A program made the position numbers and the translations under genes. Below the pieces are notes generated by a model, which ran no database searches, was not told the origin of the DNA, and saw only the letters and a list, made by a program, of their open reading frames with translations. Shown in pieces: positions 27,489-37,334 of a stretch of DNA of 64,000 nucleotides. This DNA comes from Chryseobacterium panacisoli (GTDB lineage Bacteria; Bacteroidota; Bacteroidia; Flavobacteriales; Weeksellaceae). The stretch is from positions 248,001-312,000 of the forward strand of contig NZ_VTRU01000001.1 in the NCBI RefSeq assembly GCF_008274625.1, in the 5' to 3' direction. The number at the start of each line of letters is the position of its first letter. Within the stretch, counting starts at the first letter, position 1.

Positions 27489-28590
27489 CAACAGCACTCG
27501 TTTTCAGGAATCTCTTAATAAAAGGAAAGAGGAGGGAACGCTAAGGCGTTTGCGGCTTCAATCCGATGGAGCTGATTTTTACTCCAATGATTATCTTGGG
27601 TTTGCAAAAAGTAAAGAACTTCAACATTTACTGCTGCAAAAGATTATAAATAACCCCCAATTGCTTTCAGGAAGTACAGGTTCAAGGTTAATCAGTGGAA
27701 ACAGTGATATTGCGGTTTCTGTAGAGAATTGCATTGCTCAGAAACATAAGTTTGAGTCAGCATTACTTTTTCCGTCCGGATACAATGCGAATCTGGCCTT
27801 ATTTTCTACGCTTCCCAGCCGTCAAGATGTTGTTATTGTAGACGAACAGATTCACCGGTCGGTACATGATGGCTGCAAATTGTCGAATGCTAAAAAATTA
27901 AAGTTCAGGCATAATGACCTTGAGGATCTTGAAAACATTTTAAAAAGACAGGAAAACCAATGCTATATCGCCATTGAAAGTCTTTACTCCATGGAGGGAG
28001 ATTTTGCGCCTATTCAGGAAATCGCTCAGCTTGCTGATCAGTATAAAGCCTCTCTGATTGTGGATGAAGCCCATGCATTTGGAGTATTTGGATATGGATT
28101 GATTGAAAAGTATCAATTACAACATCAAATTTCAGCAGCAGTGGTGACCTATGGAAAAGCACTCGGTGGCCATGGAGCTGCAATTCTTTGTAATGAAACG
28201 GAGAAATCCTACCTGATCAATTTTGCAAGTCCGTTCATTTATAGTACCTCCGCACAGGATTTCCAGTGGGTGAGTATAAAAACAGGATATGAATTTTTAG
28301 ATCAAAATCATGATCTGGGGATACAACTTCAGGACAATATTAAAATTTTCCGAAGCCAAAATCTACAGTCTCCATCAATGGAAACAAGCCCGGTTCAGGC
28401 TATTGTAATTCCTGATAATCAAAAACTGAAACAATTACAGGATACTTTATCTGAAGAAGGTTTTTTAACCTATGCGATATACAGCCCTACAGTAAAAGAA
28501 GGAAGCGAGCGGTTAAGAATATGTCTTCACAGCTTTAATACGGAAGAAGAAATTGTGAAACTAACAGGAATTATTAAAGAATTTGTTTAA
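27481..28590 (+). CDS. bioF: 8-amino-7-oxononanoate synthase
   Basis: PLP enzyme that condenses L-alanine with a pimeloyl thioester to give 8-amino-7-oxononanoate (KAPA), the first ring-building step of biotin synthesis. 369 residues, normal length. The alpha-oxoamine synthase motifs are NDYLGFAKS, GSTGSRLISGNS, ESLYSMEGDFAPI, VDEAHAFGVFG and TYGKALGGHGAA (PLP lysine). It overlaps the di-iron gene by 8 bases, and bioD follows after 54 bases. It could in principle be another alpha-oxoamine synthase, but the bioD/bioB/bioA context settles it. Confidence 0.94.
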   Translation: MLSNSTRFQESLNKRKEEGTLRRLRLQSDGADFYSNDYLGFAKSKELQHLLLQKIINNPQLLSGSTGSRLISGNSDIAVSVENCIAQKHKFESALLFPSGYNANLALFSTLPSRQDVVIVDEQIHRSVHDGCKLSNAKKLKFRHNDLEDLENILKRQENQCYIAIESLYSMEGDFAPIQEIAQLADQYKASLIVDEAHAFGVFGYGLIEKYQLQHQISAAVVTYGKALGGHGAAILCNETEKSYLINFASPFIYSTSAQDFQWVSIKTGYEFLDQNHDLGIQLQDNIKIFRSQNLQSPSMETSPVQAIVIPDNQKLKQLQDTLSEEGFLTYAIYSPTVKEGSERLRICLHSFNTEEEIVKLTGIIKEFV

Positions 28591-28644
28591 AACAAAAAAA
28601 TAAGCTTTCAAACCCCGGAACATGAATCCCGAATCTCGAAACAT

Positions 28645-29259
28645 ATGAAATTATTTATAACAGGAATAGGAACCGAAATCGGAAAAACAGTTTGTTCAGC
28701 TGTTTTGGTTCAGCATTTTAAAACAGAATACTGGAAACCTATACAGTCCGGAGACCTGCATTATACAGACAGTGATAAGATTGATGCATGGACAGACACA
28801 GACATCTGTCATCCGGAAACCTATCGTCTGCAATTGGCTGCATCACCACATCAGTCTGCAAGAGAAGAAAATATTATCATCAATCTGAATGATTTTCAAC
28901 TCCCCAAAACCGGAAATCCATTGATTGTAGAAGGAGCAGGAGGTCTTATGGTACCCTTATCTGACACTACATTTATGATCGATTTGATTGAAGAATTAAA
29001 CCTTCCGGCTGCATTGGTTGTAAGAAATTATCTGGGATGTATTAATCACAGCTTATTATCAATCATAGCATTACAACAGAGAGAGATCCCATTGGAATAT
29101 TTAATTCTTAACGGAGACTTTCCCGAAGATACTGAAAGAGTGATCTGCAGTTTTATTGAAAAAGAAACAAAAATCATAAAGATTCCGGAGATCAGCAATA
29201 CTGACAAAGAATCTATAAAAAACGCTGCAAAGCAATTAACAATAACAAAAATAGGATAA
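28645..29259 (+). CDS. bioD: dethiobiotin synthetase
   Basis: ATP-dependent carboxylase that closes the ureido ring of DAPA to form dethiobiotin. 204 residues. P-loop [15 protein letters not shown] at the N-terminus (variant GTxxGKT), [11 protein letters not shown] [14 protein letters not shown], and [12 protein letters not shown] near residue 92 are all typical. Cytoplasmic homodimer in the family. Its stop codon overlaps the bioB start by one base. Confidence 0.94.
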   Translation: MKLFITGIGTEIGKTVCSAVLVQHFKTEYWKPIQSGDLHYTDSDKIDAWTDTDICHPETYRLQLAASPHQSAREENIIINLNDFQLPKTGNPLIVEGAGGLMVPLSDTTFMIDLIEELNLPAALVVRNYLGCINHSLLSIIALQQREIPLEYLILNGDFPEDTERVICSFIEKETKIIKIPEISNTDKESIKNAAKQLTITKIG

Positions 29260-30242
29260 TGGATACAAAAACAACATTGAGAAACAACTGGACCAAAGAA
29301 GAAATCGAAGAGATTTATCACCTTCCTCTGATGGAATTGATCTATAAAGCAGCAACCGTACACCGCGAATGGCATGATCCTTCTGAAGTACAGATTTCCA
29401 CTTTATTATCCATCAAAACCGGCGGATGTCCTGAAGACTGCTCGTACTGCGGACAGGCAGCCCGCTATCACACCAATATCAAAGTGCAGGCTTTATTACC
29501 TACAGAAACTGTAATTGCCCATGCTCAGAAAGCGAAAGATTCCGGATCATCAAGGTTCTGTATGGCGGCAGCATGGCGTGAAGTTCGTAACAATCGTGAT
29601 TTTGACAGAGTGATTGATATGGTAAAAAGCGTAAATGAACTTGGATTAGAAGTTTGCTGTACTTTGGGAATGCTTACGGAAGAACAGGCTGTAAGACTAC
29701 AGGAAGCAGGATTATATGCCTACAATCATAATCTTGATACTTCTGAACAGTATTACGAAGAGATCATTTCTACCAGAACTTTTGACAACAGAATCAACAC
29801 CATCAACAACGTAAGAAATGCAGGGATCACCGTGTGTTCCGGAGGAATTATCGGGCTTGGTGAAACACATAGAGACAGAATTTCAATGCTTCTGACGCTG
29901 GCAACAATGCCAAAACATCCGGAATCTGTGCCTATCAATGCATTAGCAAGAGTAGCGGGAACTCCTTTGGAAGATAATGAAAAAGTAGATACCTGGGAAA
30001 TGGTAAGAATGATCGCTACCGCAAGAATCGTAATGCCATCTTCTATGGTAAGATTAAGTGCCGGACGTATAGAAATGTCTGAGACAGAACAGGCGTGGTG
30101 TTTTATGGCAGGAGCCAATTCTATTTTCACAGGGGAAAGAGAAACGCTATTAGTTACCCCTAATCCGGGAGTTTCTGAAGATATGCAGATGCTGCAGACA
30201 TTAGGATTGAAACCTATGATGAAAAAAGAAACATGCTGCTAG
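29259..30242 (+). CDS. bioB: biotin synthase
   Basis: Radical SAM enzyme that inserts sulfur into dethiobiotin. 327 residues. The 4Fe-4S motif is CPEDCSYC (C-x3-C-x2-C), preceded by SIKTGG. The [2Fe-2S]-related residues lie in [11 protein letters not shown] and EVCCTLGML, and HNLDTS and SAGRIEM are also diagnostic. It shares one base with bioD, so is co-translated. The C-terminal tail ends in a CC pair. Confidence 0.96.
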   Translation: MDTKTTLRNNWTKEEIEEIYHLPLMELIYKAATVHREWHDPSEVQISTLLSIKTGGCPEDCSYCGQAARYHTNIKVQALLPTETVIAHAQKAKDSGSSRFCMAAAWREVRNNRDFDRVIDMVKSVNELGLEVCCTLGMLTEEQAVRLQEAGLYAYNHNLDTSEQYYEEIISTRTFDNRINTINNVRNAGITVCSGGIIGLGETHRDRISMLLTLATMPKHPESVPINALARVAGTPLEDNEKVDTWEMVRMIATARIVMPSSMVRLSAGRIEMSETEQAWCFMAGANSIFTGERETLLVTPNPGVSEDMQMLQTLGLKPMMKKETCC

Positions 30243-30330
30243 AAAATTATAAATGATAAAATAATGAGTGATGAGCTGGGTGATTAGCATTATCGTTTTT
30301 ATTACAAAATTGATAGATAATTTCATCAAT

Positions 30331-30541
30331 ATTTAACGCTAAGATTCGCAAAGATATATTGATTAGCCCTAAGAATACTTCACTCGCAAAGGCATTCTAT
30401 TCAGCAAGGCAGAATGTTTATTATTGCTTAGTGAAACGCCTTTGTGAACTCAAAACAACAGCATCCAAAGTGAAAAACTTAACGATCATAGCGTTAAAAC
30501 TAAAGCACTACATCACTCATTTCTACTCTTTACATCAATAT
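30331..30541. repeat. degenerate repeat-like insert before bioA
   Basis: About 210 bases between bioB and bioA containing imperfect, inverted pieces of the style AACGCTAAGATTCGCAAAG and GCATCCAAAG/AGCGTTAAAA, resembling the GCGCCTTTGCG / AACGCAAAGGCGC segments of the 44-kb array. An in-frame extension of bioA runs through it from 30359 but is unlikely to be translated. Similarity is loose. Confidence 0.4.
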
Positions 30542-31834
30542 ATGAATACAATAACAAAAGAAATCAGTCTGCAGCAAAGAGACAGAGCCGTCAACTGGCA
30601 TCCCTATACCCAGATGAAAACGGCTGATGACATTATTCCTATTGTAAAAGGAAAAGGGATTTATCTTTATGATACTGAAGGAAAAAAATATCTGGATGTC
30701 GTTTCTTCATGGTGGGTGACGCTGCATGGGCATTCTCATCCTTATATTGCGCAGCGTGTTTTTGAGCAGTTAAACACACTGGAACAGGTTATTTTTGCAG
30801 GATTCACCCATGAGCCTGCTATAAAGCTTTCGGAAAATTTACTCAAACTTCTTCCGGCTGGCCAGGAAAAGGTTTTTTATTCTGATAATGGCTCTACAGC
30901 AGTAGAAGTTGCTTTAAAAATGTGTATTCAATATGCATACAATAAAGAAAAAAAGAAGACGAAGATTTTAGCTTTTAAAAATGCCTATCACGGAGATACT
31001 TTCGGAGCAATGTCTGTAAGTGGCAAAAGCTTTTGGACAAGACCTTTTGAAAGCATGCTGTTTGAAGTTGTTTTTATTGATACCCCTAATGCTGAAAACC
31101 TGGAAAGCCTTCAAAAACAGATTAAAGATCTGGCTGATGAAGTGGCTTGCTTTATCTATGAGCCATTGGTTCAGGGTGCGGCGGGAATGCTAATGTATAA
31201 TGCTGAAGACCTTAGCCAGTTGATGAAATTCTGCAGAGAAGAAGGAATTCTTATGATTCAGGATGAAGTATTTACAGGATTTGGAAGAACGGGTAAGCTT
31301 TTCGCAGCAGATTATCTTACAGAAAAGCCGGACATTATGTGTTTTTCAAAAGGTTTAACGGGAGGAACAATGCCAATGGGAATCACCACATGCTCCAATG
31401 AAATTTACAACGGTTTTCTTTCGGATGACCGCTATAAAACCTTATTTCACGGGCATTCATTTACAGCCAATCCTTTGGCCTGTACTGCAGCGCTGGCCAG
31501 TATGGAACTGCTATTGACAAATGAAACTCAAATGAATATCAACCGCATCACTCATCAGCATTCAGAGTTTGTGAAAGCACTTGCTTTTCATCCTCATGTA
31601 GAAAAGGTTCGTCAGATCGGGACTATTTTAGCCTTCGATTTCAAAACCGGGAATGACACTTCTTATTTCAATGAAATAGGGAAGAAGCTTTACAATGAAT
31701 TCTTGCAGAGAGGGATTGTTATGAGACCGTTGGGAAATGTAATTTATCTGGTTCCGCCATATTGTATTACATCCGAAGAATTGGATTTTGTATATCAGAA
31801 TATTATGGAAGTTCTGGATCAGTTTAAAGATTAA
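30542..31834 (+). CDS. bioA: adenosylmethionine-8-amino-7-oxononanoate aminotransferase
   Basis: PLP aminotransferase using S-adenosylmethionine as amino donor to convert KAPA to DAPA. ATG 30542 gives 430 residues, the family length; the longer frame from 30359 adds about 60 residues unlike any BioA and reads through repeat-like DNA. Motifs: NWHPYTQM, SSWWVTLHGHSHP, FYSDNGSTAVEVALKM, QDEVFTGFGRTG, and the PLP lysine in CFSKGLTGGTMP. Last gene of the biotin cluster, separated from bioB by 299 bases, so it may have its own promoter. Confidence 0.94.
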   Translation: MNTITKEISLQQRDRAVNWHPYTQMKTADDIIPIVKGKGIYLYDTEGKKYLDVVSSWWVTLHGHSHPYIAQRVFEQLNTLEQVIFAGFTHEPAIKLSENLLKLLPAGQEKVFYSDNGSTAVEVALKMCIQYAYNKEKKKTKILAFKNAYHGDTFGAMSVSGKSFWTRPFESMLFEVVFIDTPNAENLESLQKQIKDLADEVACFIYEPLVQGAAGMLMYNAEDLSQLMKFCREEGILMIQDEVFTGFGRTGKLFAADYLTEKPDIMCFSKGLTGGTMPMGITTCSNEIYNGFLSDDRYKTLFHGHSFTANPLACTAALASMELLLTNETQMNINRITHQHSEFVKALAFHPHVEKVRQIGTILAFDFKTGNDTSYFNEIGKKLYNEFLQRGIVMRPLGNVIYLVPPYCITSEELDFVYQNIMEVLDQFKD

Positions 31835-31871
31835 ACGATCCCTTCAGGTAATAATTTTTTTTAATTTTTTT

Positions 31872-31904
31872 AAACCTTATAGATTTTGGAAATCTATAAG
31901 GTTT
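31872..31904 (+). terminator. terminator after bioA
   Basis: Perfect 15-bp stem (31872-31886, 31890-31904) with a TGG loop, followed by TT-rich sequence, about 40 bases after the bioA stop. Confidence 0.85.
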
Positions 31905-31938
31905 TTAAGGTTATATTCAGCAATAATTGCCTGATTGT

Positions 31939-32490
31939 CTAGAGCTCCTGCTCAGCTTTTTTTAAAATGCCAATCAATTCATTCAGTTCTTCTTTACTGA
32001 ATTCAAGCAGACTCTGATTATAATGGCTTGACGGAATTTTTATATAGTTGACCCAAGAGGAAAGCTTCTCGCGGTATACACTTCCAAATTCAATGTTACT
32101 CATGGTGATAAACTTATATTTGGTTTCCTGATTTGATTTTTTATTTTCTTTCTGTTCCACAGTATGAAGAGCCTGAATCAATTTTCCCAACTCATTTTTA
32201 TCAACGGTAAGTGTTTTTTTGGATATTTCGTCGAAGGTTTCATATTCGTACATAATCCCCAGAAAAGTTTCTGAAGAATTATCCGAAGCGTCTTTCGTTG
32301 CAATTTTTTGAATATTCAGGGTTTTAAACTTGCCTACATTAATAATCTTCTTCTCAATTAATGTCCCTTTTCTTGAATTGATGGTAAGTCCACGTGAGGT
32401 TGGCGAAGATCTTTGAATAGGAGGTGGTGCGATTTGAGCAGCTGCCCATATACCTGATACAAAGGAAATCAAAACAATGATTCTTTTCAT
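31939..32490 (-). CDS. secreted protein of unknown function
   Basis: 183 residues with a signal peptide (residues 1-19, ending AAAQ). The mature part is polar with alternating beta-strand pattern and a Lys/Glu-rich middle (TVEQKENKKSNQETKYKF), and no catalytic motif I recognise. Probably periplasmic or surface. It follows the T9SS protein on the same strand after about 40 bases and may be co-transcribed with it. No known domain is claimed. Confidence 0.65.
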   Translation of the reverse strand: MKRIIVLISFVSGIWAAAQIAPPPIQRSSPTSRGLTINSRKGTLIEKKIINVGKFKTLNIQKIATKDASDNSSETFLGIMYEYETFDEISKKTLTVDKNELGKLIQALHTVEQKENKKSNQETKYKFITMSNIEFGSVYREKLSSWVNYIKIPSSHYNQSLLEFSKEELNELIGILKKAEQEL

Positions 32491-32530
32491 TTACAGAGTT
32501 GTTATTAGTTTTTTTAAATTTATATTTTTT

Positions 32531-33982
32531 CTACTTCTTAATTAATTTTTTTGTAGTGAATCTTCCATTTTCAAAAATAGTTTTTGCAAAATAAACTCCT
32601 TCAGAAAGTTCAGAAACATCAGCATTATTTTCTATTACAGTTTTTAATAGTTTTCCACCGACAGTATAGATCTCTATTTTATCAATTTTTTCTTTTGACT
32701 GGTACATTAAATTGTGCTGTACAGGGCTTTCAAAAGTAATTTCAGGATTGTTTTTTACCGTTCCCTTTGTTGCTAATGTAGTGGTGCCGTTTACAAGATA
32801 TTTTACAATATTTAATGTTTCTCCATCTGTGCTCACAATGATATTATTATCAAAAACCTTTATTGCATTAATATTATGGTAGAGTAAATTAGGATCATTT
32901 TCTATATATTCTCCAAATACAGGATCAACAGCTCCATTTTGATTCAGCCTGGATATATAATAATAAGTGGATCCATTATTATTAAGGTCAGCAAAGCCTG
33001 CAATATAATAAGAACCATTTTTTTCATAGATATCACGAAATTCCAGACCAACAATACCATTATAACTGAATGTGGTATCTGGTGTGCCATCGGCATTAAG
33101 CCTTCCTAAAGTGGGCGGTGTCTGCCACATTAAATCATTCTTTGCATATACAATTTTATCCGCAGAATCTACTTTTACGATACTGGGTTCTCCGCTAAAC
33201 AAAACTTCTCCGTTATTACCAAAACCAGTCATAGGCTGCCCGTCAACAGTGTATTTTTTTATTGTACCATTTCCAAAAAAAAGAAGATTAAGCTGATTAT
33301 CTAAAATGATACGAGGAAGATAAGAAGTCTGAAAGGGATTCTGTTGATAAGTCAGTATTTCTCCGTTAGTACCAAAGCTATTGTCTGATGTACCATCCGA
33401 ATTTAATCTCAAGGTATGAGTTTTCCCGTCAGTTTGTCCAAAAGAATCCATACTTATTCCTGAAACAAGAATTTTATTTCCCTGCTGTATAAGATTAGTC
33501 AATTCAAAAGAAACAGATAAATTGGCTAATGCTTTTATTCCTCCATTTCCAAATGAAGGGTCTAACTGCCCATTCGGAAGTACTCGAACAACATCCAAAT
33601 AATAGGTGCTGTTTGTAGAATCATAGCGCTTGAGTAGTAGAGTTAACTTATCATCGGTATGTCTTATACATCCAAATAGAGAACCATCATTGTATTTCAA
33701 TGCAATGTTGCCATTCGTGCCAAAAGTCAAATCTAAAGAGCCACTGTAAGTTGTCGCTTTAGAAATAATTAATTGGTTGGTGCTGGTATTATAGGATTTA
33801 TAAAATACTGAATTTGTCGTTTCAGTTAGTTCTCCTGCATAGGTGCTTCCCGTTCCTAAATATGAGCTTCCTGCGGGAAGGGTATAAATTCCGTTTGAAG
33901 CAAACGCAGGATCTTTAGAAATAATTTGTGCAAAAGAAGCTTGTGCCACGAGAGTAAGCACAAATAATAATTGTTTTTTCAT
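32531..33982 (-). CDS. delta-60 repeat protein with T9SS sorting domain
   Basis: Exported protein of 483 residues. Signal peptide of 18 residues (ASFAQ). The body holds about six delta-60-type repeats of the form LNxDGxxDxxFGxNG (for example near 33070 and 33370 on the minus strand), which usually build a beta-propeller. The last about 75 residues form a type A type IX secretion sorting domain (IEIYTVGGKLLKTV ... LSEGVYFAKTIFENG ... KKLIKK). It should be exported through the T9SS and anchored or released at the surface. Function beyond display is unknown. Confidence 0.85.
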   Translation of the reverse strand: MKKQLLFVLTLVAQASFAQIISKDPAFASNGIYTLPAGSSYLGTGSTYAGELTETTNSVFYKSYNTSTNQLIISKATTYSGSLDLTFGTNGNIALKYNDGSLFGCIRHTDDKLTLLLKRYDSTNSTYYLDVVRVLPNGQLDPSFGNGGIKALANLSVSFELTNLIQQGNKILVSGISMDSFGQTDGKTHTLRLNSDGTSDNSFGTNGEILTYQQNPFQTSYLPRIILDNQLNLLFFGNGTIKKYTVDGQPMTGFGNNGEVLFSGEPSIVKVDSADKIVYAKNDLMWQTPPTLGRLNADGTPDTTFSYNGIVGLEFRDIYEKNGSYYIAGFADLNNNGSTYYYISRLNQNGAVDPVFGEYIENDPNLLYHNINAIKVFDNNIIVSTDGETLNIVKYLVNGTTTLATKGTVKNNPEITFESPVQHNLMYQSKEKIDKIEIYTVGGKLLKTVIENNADVSELSEGVYFAKTIFENGRFTTKKLIKK

Positions 33983-34159
33983 TGTTTGGTTTTTTTAATA
34001 AAAATTTTGAGGTTATAATGTAACCTATGTAAGTATATAATTTTAAGGTTGTGTTTTCAAATGTATGATAAAATTTTAGAAAAATAAAGAGATGCTTAAA
34101 TTTTGCTTTATGAGAGGCATTTTATTAGAATAAAGCCAGCCAGTATTCAAAAATAGTTA

Positions 34160-34474
34160 TTACCCCAGACCATTTCCCCATAAGTGTAGTTCAGAAAGAA
34201 TGGGACCCAATTTTTGGCCTTTTTCTGTTAATTTATAATACACTTCAGGTGGAAAATTGTAGACTTCAATCCGCTCAATGATTAAATCTTCTTCAAGCTG
34301 TTTCAACTGCTCTGCAAGAACTTTCTTGGAAACCCTTGGCATATTCCGCCAAAGTTCCACAAAACGTACTTTGTCTTCCTCAAAAAGATTATGCAGAATC
34401 AGCGGTTTCCATTTTCCCGAAAGGATATTAAGGCTCCGTCTTAATCCACAGTTTTTAAATTCTTCAAAATTCAT
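34160..34474 (-). CDS. HxlR-family transcriptional regulator
   Basis: Compact winged-helix regulator of 104 residues. Cys9 is followed by the family signature LNILSGKWKPLILHNL, then MPRVSKKVLAEQLKQLEE (recognition helix) and the wing VYNFPPEVYYKLTEKG. It is divergent from an MBL-fold hydrolase, the probable target. An inverted repeat lies 20 bases upstream of its start. Confidence 0.9.
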   Translation of the reverse strand: MNFEEFKNCGLRRSLNILSGKWKPLILHNLFEEDKVRFVELWRNMPRVSKKVLAEQLKQLEEDLIIERIEVYNFPPEVYYKLTEKGQKLGPILSELHLWGNGLG

Positions 34475-34493
34475 AAGTCAGTTGAATATTTAT

Positions 34494-34512
34494 GGTTAAC
34501 CTTTTGGTAACC
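34494..34512. promoter_or_regulatory. candidate HxlR operator
   Basis: Inverted repeat GGTTAACC-TTTT-GGTAACC (one extra base in the left arm) in the 92-base gap between the divergent HxlR and metallo-hydrolase genes. Confidence 0.4.
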
Positions 34513-34566
34513 TTCGATTGTTTTACCCCGATCGGGCAATAGCTTTGCTATACAAACTTAGTCAAA

Positions 34567-35337
34567 ATGAAATTACAATTATGGCGCAATGCAACATTGC
34601 TATTGAATATTGATGGAATTTCCATCCTCGTAGATCCAATGCTTGGAGAAAAAGGCTCTCTTGGTAAATTTCCAATGGTAGACAACGAATTACTGAATCC
34701 TTTGGTAGACCTGCCTTTTAGCAAAGAAGAATTAAATCAAAAACTTGAAAAAGTAGATGCTGTAGCTGTTACTCATCTTCATCCTGATCATTGGGACACT
34801 GCTGCTATCGAACTTCTTGATAAAAATATTCCGATCATCTGTTCAGGTATTATTTCTGAGCAAATTGCAGAACAAGGTTTTACAAATATCATCTCTGTTA
34901 GTGACAGCGTACAATGGAGAAATATTGAGATATCTACAACCAAAGGCCAGCATGGAACCGGAGAAATTGGAGAGAAAATGGGAATTGTAAATGGTTTTAT
35001 TTTTAAAACAGAAAATATATCCGTTTATATCGCAGGAGACACCATCTGGTATGATGAAATTGCCCGGGAAATTGAAAAGCATCAGCCACAACACATCATT
35101 GTTGCAGGTGGGGCTGCCACTTTTATGGTGGGAGATCCTATTATTATGACCAGTGAAGATATTATAAAAGTTTGTAAATATGCTCCGGAATCCACTGTTT
35201 GGATCACTCATCTGGAAGCGGTAAGCCATTGCAGAGAAGACAGAAAATTTATTCAGGGAAAAATAACAGAAAAAAAACTCGAAAATCAATGTTTCATATT
35301 GAAAGACGGAGAAGAGATAAGCCTGAAACAGATATGA
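34567..35337 (+). CDS. MBL-fold metallo-hydrolase (UlaG-like)
   Basis: Metallo-beta-lactamase-fold hydrolase, 256 residues. The zinc motif THLHPDHWD is at about 76-84; other ligands are likely His in TKGQHGTGE, Asp in YIAGDTIWYDE and His in WITHLEAVSHC. No signal peptide. The short loop set and DPMLGEKGSLG start resemble UlaG/RNase Z-like L-ascorbate lactonase relatives. Probably controlled by the divergent HxlR gene. Substrate unknown. Confidence 0.87.
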   Translation: MKLQLWRNATLLLNIDGISILVDPMLGEKGSLGKFPMVDNELLNPLVDLPFSKEELNQKLEKVDAVAVTHLHPDHWDTAAIELLDKNIPIICSGIISEQIAEQGFTNIISVSDSVQWRNIEISTTKGQHGTGEIGEKMGIVNGFIFKTENISVYIAGDTIWYDEIAREIEKHQPQHIIVAGGAATFMVGDPIIMTSEDIIKVCKYAPESTVWITHLEAVSHCREDRKFIQGKITEKKLENQCFILKDGEEISLKQI

Positions 35338-35393
35338 AATAAATAACAGGCGTTATGGCTTATTTTTTGAATATTTTCTGATAAATAATTGGT

Positions 35394-36101
35394 ATGCTGT
35401 CTGCTTTTCTCTTACATCTTGATTGGAAAGAATTATTATTGGGACACGAAGAATGGTCTTTTCTTTTAGAGATCATTCTTCGTACCATGATTATGTTCAT
35501 TGCTATTATCTTAGGACTTAGAATTTTAGGAAAAAGAGGGGTAAAACAGCTCTCAATCTTTGAATTGGTAGTCATTATTGGCCTGGGATCGGCAGCAGGA
35601 GATCCTATGTTTAATAAGGATGTCGGAATTATTTCATCCCTTATTGTTTTTATTGTTATTATTCTTCTATATTCTATTGTGACCCATTTTATCGGAAAAA
35701 GTAAACGTTTTGAAAATCTTGTAGAAGGAAAATCCATCTGCCTGGTAGAAAATGGCGAATTTTCAATTAAAAACTTTCAAAAAGAAAACCTTGGGAGTGA
35801 CGAATTCTTTGCAGAGTTGAGACTAAAAGGAATTTCGCAACTTGGACAGATTGAAATGGCTATAGAAGAAATATCAGGAGAGATCAGTGTATTCTTTTTA
35901 GAAGATGAATCTGTAAGATATGGGCTTCCTATTATGCCAGGCTCATTACTTAATCCATTACAATATATTCATGAGGATAAACATTACTCCTGTATATTCT
36001 GTGGGTATACAGAGCATAAAAAAGCGGGTAATGCCGGACGCTGCCCAAAATGCCAAAAAGAAGAATGGGTAGCATCCAGCAATAAAAGACGTGTCACCTG
36101 A
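35394..36101 (+). CDS. DUF421 (YetF/YcaP-type) membrane protein with zinc ribbon
   Basis: 235 residues. Three N-terminal membrane segments (about 20-80) with LGLRILGKRGVKQLSIFELVVIIGLGSAAGD, the DUF421 signature, then a soluble alpha/beta domain (residues 105-190: LVENGEFSIKNFQKENLGSDEF, LRLKGI). The last about 35 residues add a rubredoxin-like zinc ribbon, CIFC ... CPKC, which most DUF421 proteins lack. Family members affect cell-envelope or spore properties; molecular role unknown. Stands 56 bases after the MBL gene. Confidence 0.85.
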   Translation: MLSAFLLHLDWKELLLGHEEWSFLLEIILRTMIMFIAIILGLRILGKRGVKQLSIFELVVIIGLGSAAGDPMFNKDVGIISSLIVFIVIILLYSIVTHFIGKSKRFENLVEGKSICLVENGEFSIKNFQKENLGSDEFFAELRLKGISQLGQIEMAIEEISGEISVFFLEDESVRYGLPIMPGSLLNPLQYIHEDKHYSCIFCGYTEHKKAGNAGRCPKCQKEEWVASSNKRRVT

Positions 36102-36113
36102 CCTTTGACCATC

Positions 36114-37319
36114 CTAATCCTCAACATACTTATTTCTCGCAGCTTTCATTCCAAAATACAGCATCAGCATTACCGCAAAACTTAATAGATAAAATGAGCT
36201 GTTCCAGGAAACATCCCAATCATGCAGTTTTCCAAATAACGGAGGACCAAATGCAGCAATCAGATATCCGACAGACTGAGCCATTCCGGAAATTTTAACA
36301 GCATTGATACTGCTTTTGGTTCTTGTAGAAAAGAACAGGATAGATAAACTGAAAGACAAACCGTTGGAAATTCCTATGATTACAGCATTCACATAAATCC
36401 ACTGAGATTTCAGGAATACAAACATCATCGTACTTCCGAACATCAGAGCGCATATAAAAAGAATCATCAGTCTCTGATCTTTCATCTTGCTGGCAATAAT
36501 AGGGCAGCAGAACGTCACAGGAATCATCGTAATCTGAATCACAAAGAAGACCCATCCGGAGCTTTCTCCCTGCATATGAAAATCTGCAAGAAATGAAGGC
36601 AGCCAGGCTACCAGACAATAATAAAATAAAGACTGCAGACCCATAAAAATACTGATATTCCATGCCTGTGCAGATTTGAACATATTAAAATCGGAAGTAC
36701 TGAGTGCCATTTTAGGAGGATTCGGATTTCTTTTATTAAAGATAAATTCCAATGCCAAAACAAGGAAACCCAATGCCGCGATAACCAGCCAAATTCCTAG
36801 AGAACCTTTCCATCCAAACCCTGTCAGTTCCCCAATCTTCACACTAAAACCAGAAGCCAGGGCCGCTGTAAGATTCATGGATACGGCAAAAATCCCTGTC
36901 ATAAGCCCAATCTGTTTCGGGAAATTATTTTTAACATATCCCGGAGTGACCACATTTCCAATACATATTCCTAAACCAATGAATATAGAACCTAAAAATA
37001 GCAGCCAAAGAGATCCGCTGATTCTTAAAAACAACCCAAAACTTAAAATAATCAGAGAATACATCAGAAGTTTGCTGATTCCAAACTTATTAGAAAATCT
37101 GCTGACCAGTACAGAGCAGGCTGCAAACATAAACAGTGGAATAGAGGTAAGCAGACTTACCTGAAAATTATCCAGTTTCAATGCATCTCTTACTTCACCC
37201 AATACAGGAGCTACGGCCACAATCGGTGAACGGAGGTTACTGGAAATTAATATAACTACCAGAACATTAATGATTAATAAAATATACGAAGCATTCTTTT
37301 TTACTTCATTCTTCATCAT
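36114..37319 (-). CDS. MFS transporter (CynX/NimT-like)
   Basis: Major facilitator of 401 residues with 12 predicted membrane segments. The start (SSNLRSPIVAVAPVLGEVRDAL) and VTPGYVKNNFPKQIGLMTGIFAVSMN are typical of the cyanate/nitroimidazole (CynX/NimT) branch of the MFS. It is divergent from an AraC regulator, which probably controls it. Likely an inner-membrane exporter of small organic anions or drugs; the substrate is not predictable. Confidence 0.88.
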   Translation of the reverse strand: MMKNEVKKNASYILLIINVLVVILISSNLRSPIVAVAPVLGEVRDALKLDNFQVSLLTSIPLFMFAACSVLVSRFSNKFGISKLLMYSLIILSFGLFLRISGSLWLLFLGSIFIGLGICIGNVVTPGYVKNNFPKQIGLMTGIFAVSMNLTAALASGFSVKIGELTGFGWKGSLGIWLVIAALGFLVLALEFIFNKRNPNPPKMALSTSDFNMFKSAQAWNISIFMGLQSLFYYCLVAWLPSFLADFHMQGESSGWVFFVIQITMIPVTFCCPIIASKMKDQRLMILFICALMFGSTMMFVFLKSQWIYVNAVIIGISNGLSFSLSILFFSTRTKSSINAVKISGMAQSVGYLIAAFGPPLFGKLHDWDVSWNSSFYLLSFAVMLMLYFGMKAARNKYVED

Positions 37320-37334
37320 AATAAAAACTTTTCT

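Noticed and set aside
29046..30130. Long minus-strand frames opposite bioD and bioB
   Set aside because: They are shadows of strongly recognisable genes on the plus strand and show no protein features.
30359..30541. N-terminal extension of bioA by about 60 codons
   Set aside because: Resembles repeat DNA, has no match to the start of BioA proteins, and ATG 30542 gives the normal length.
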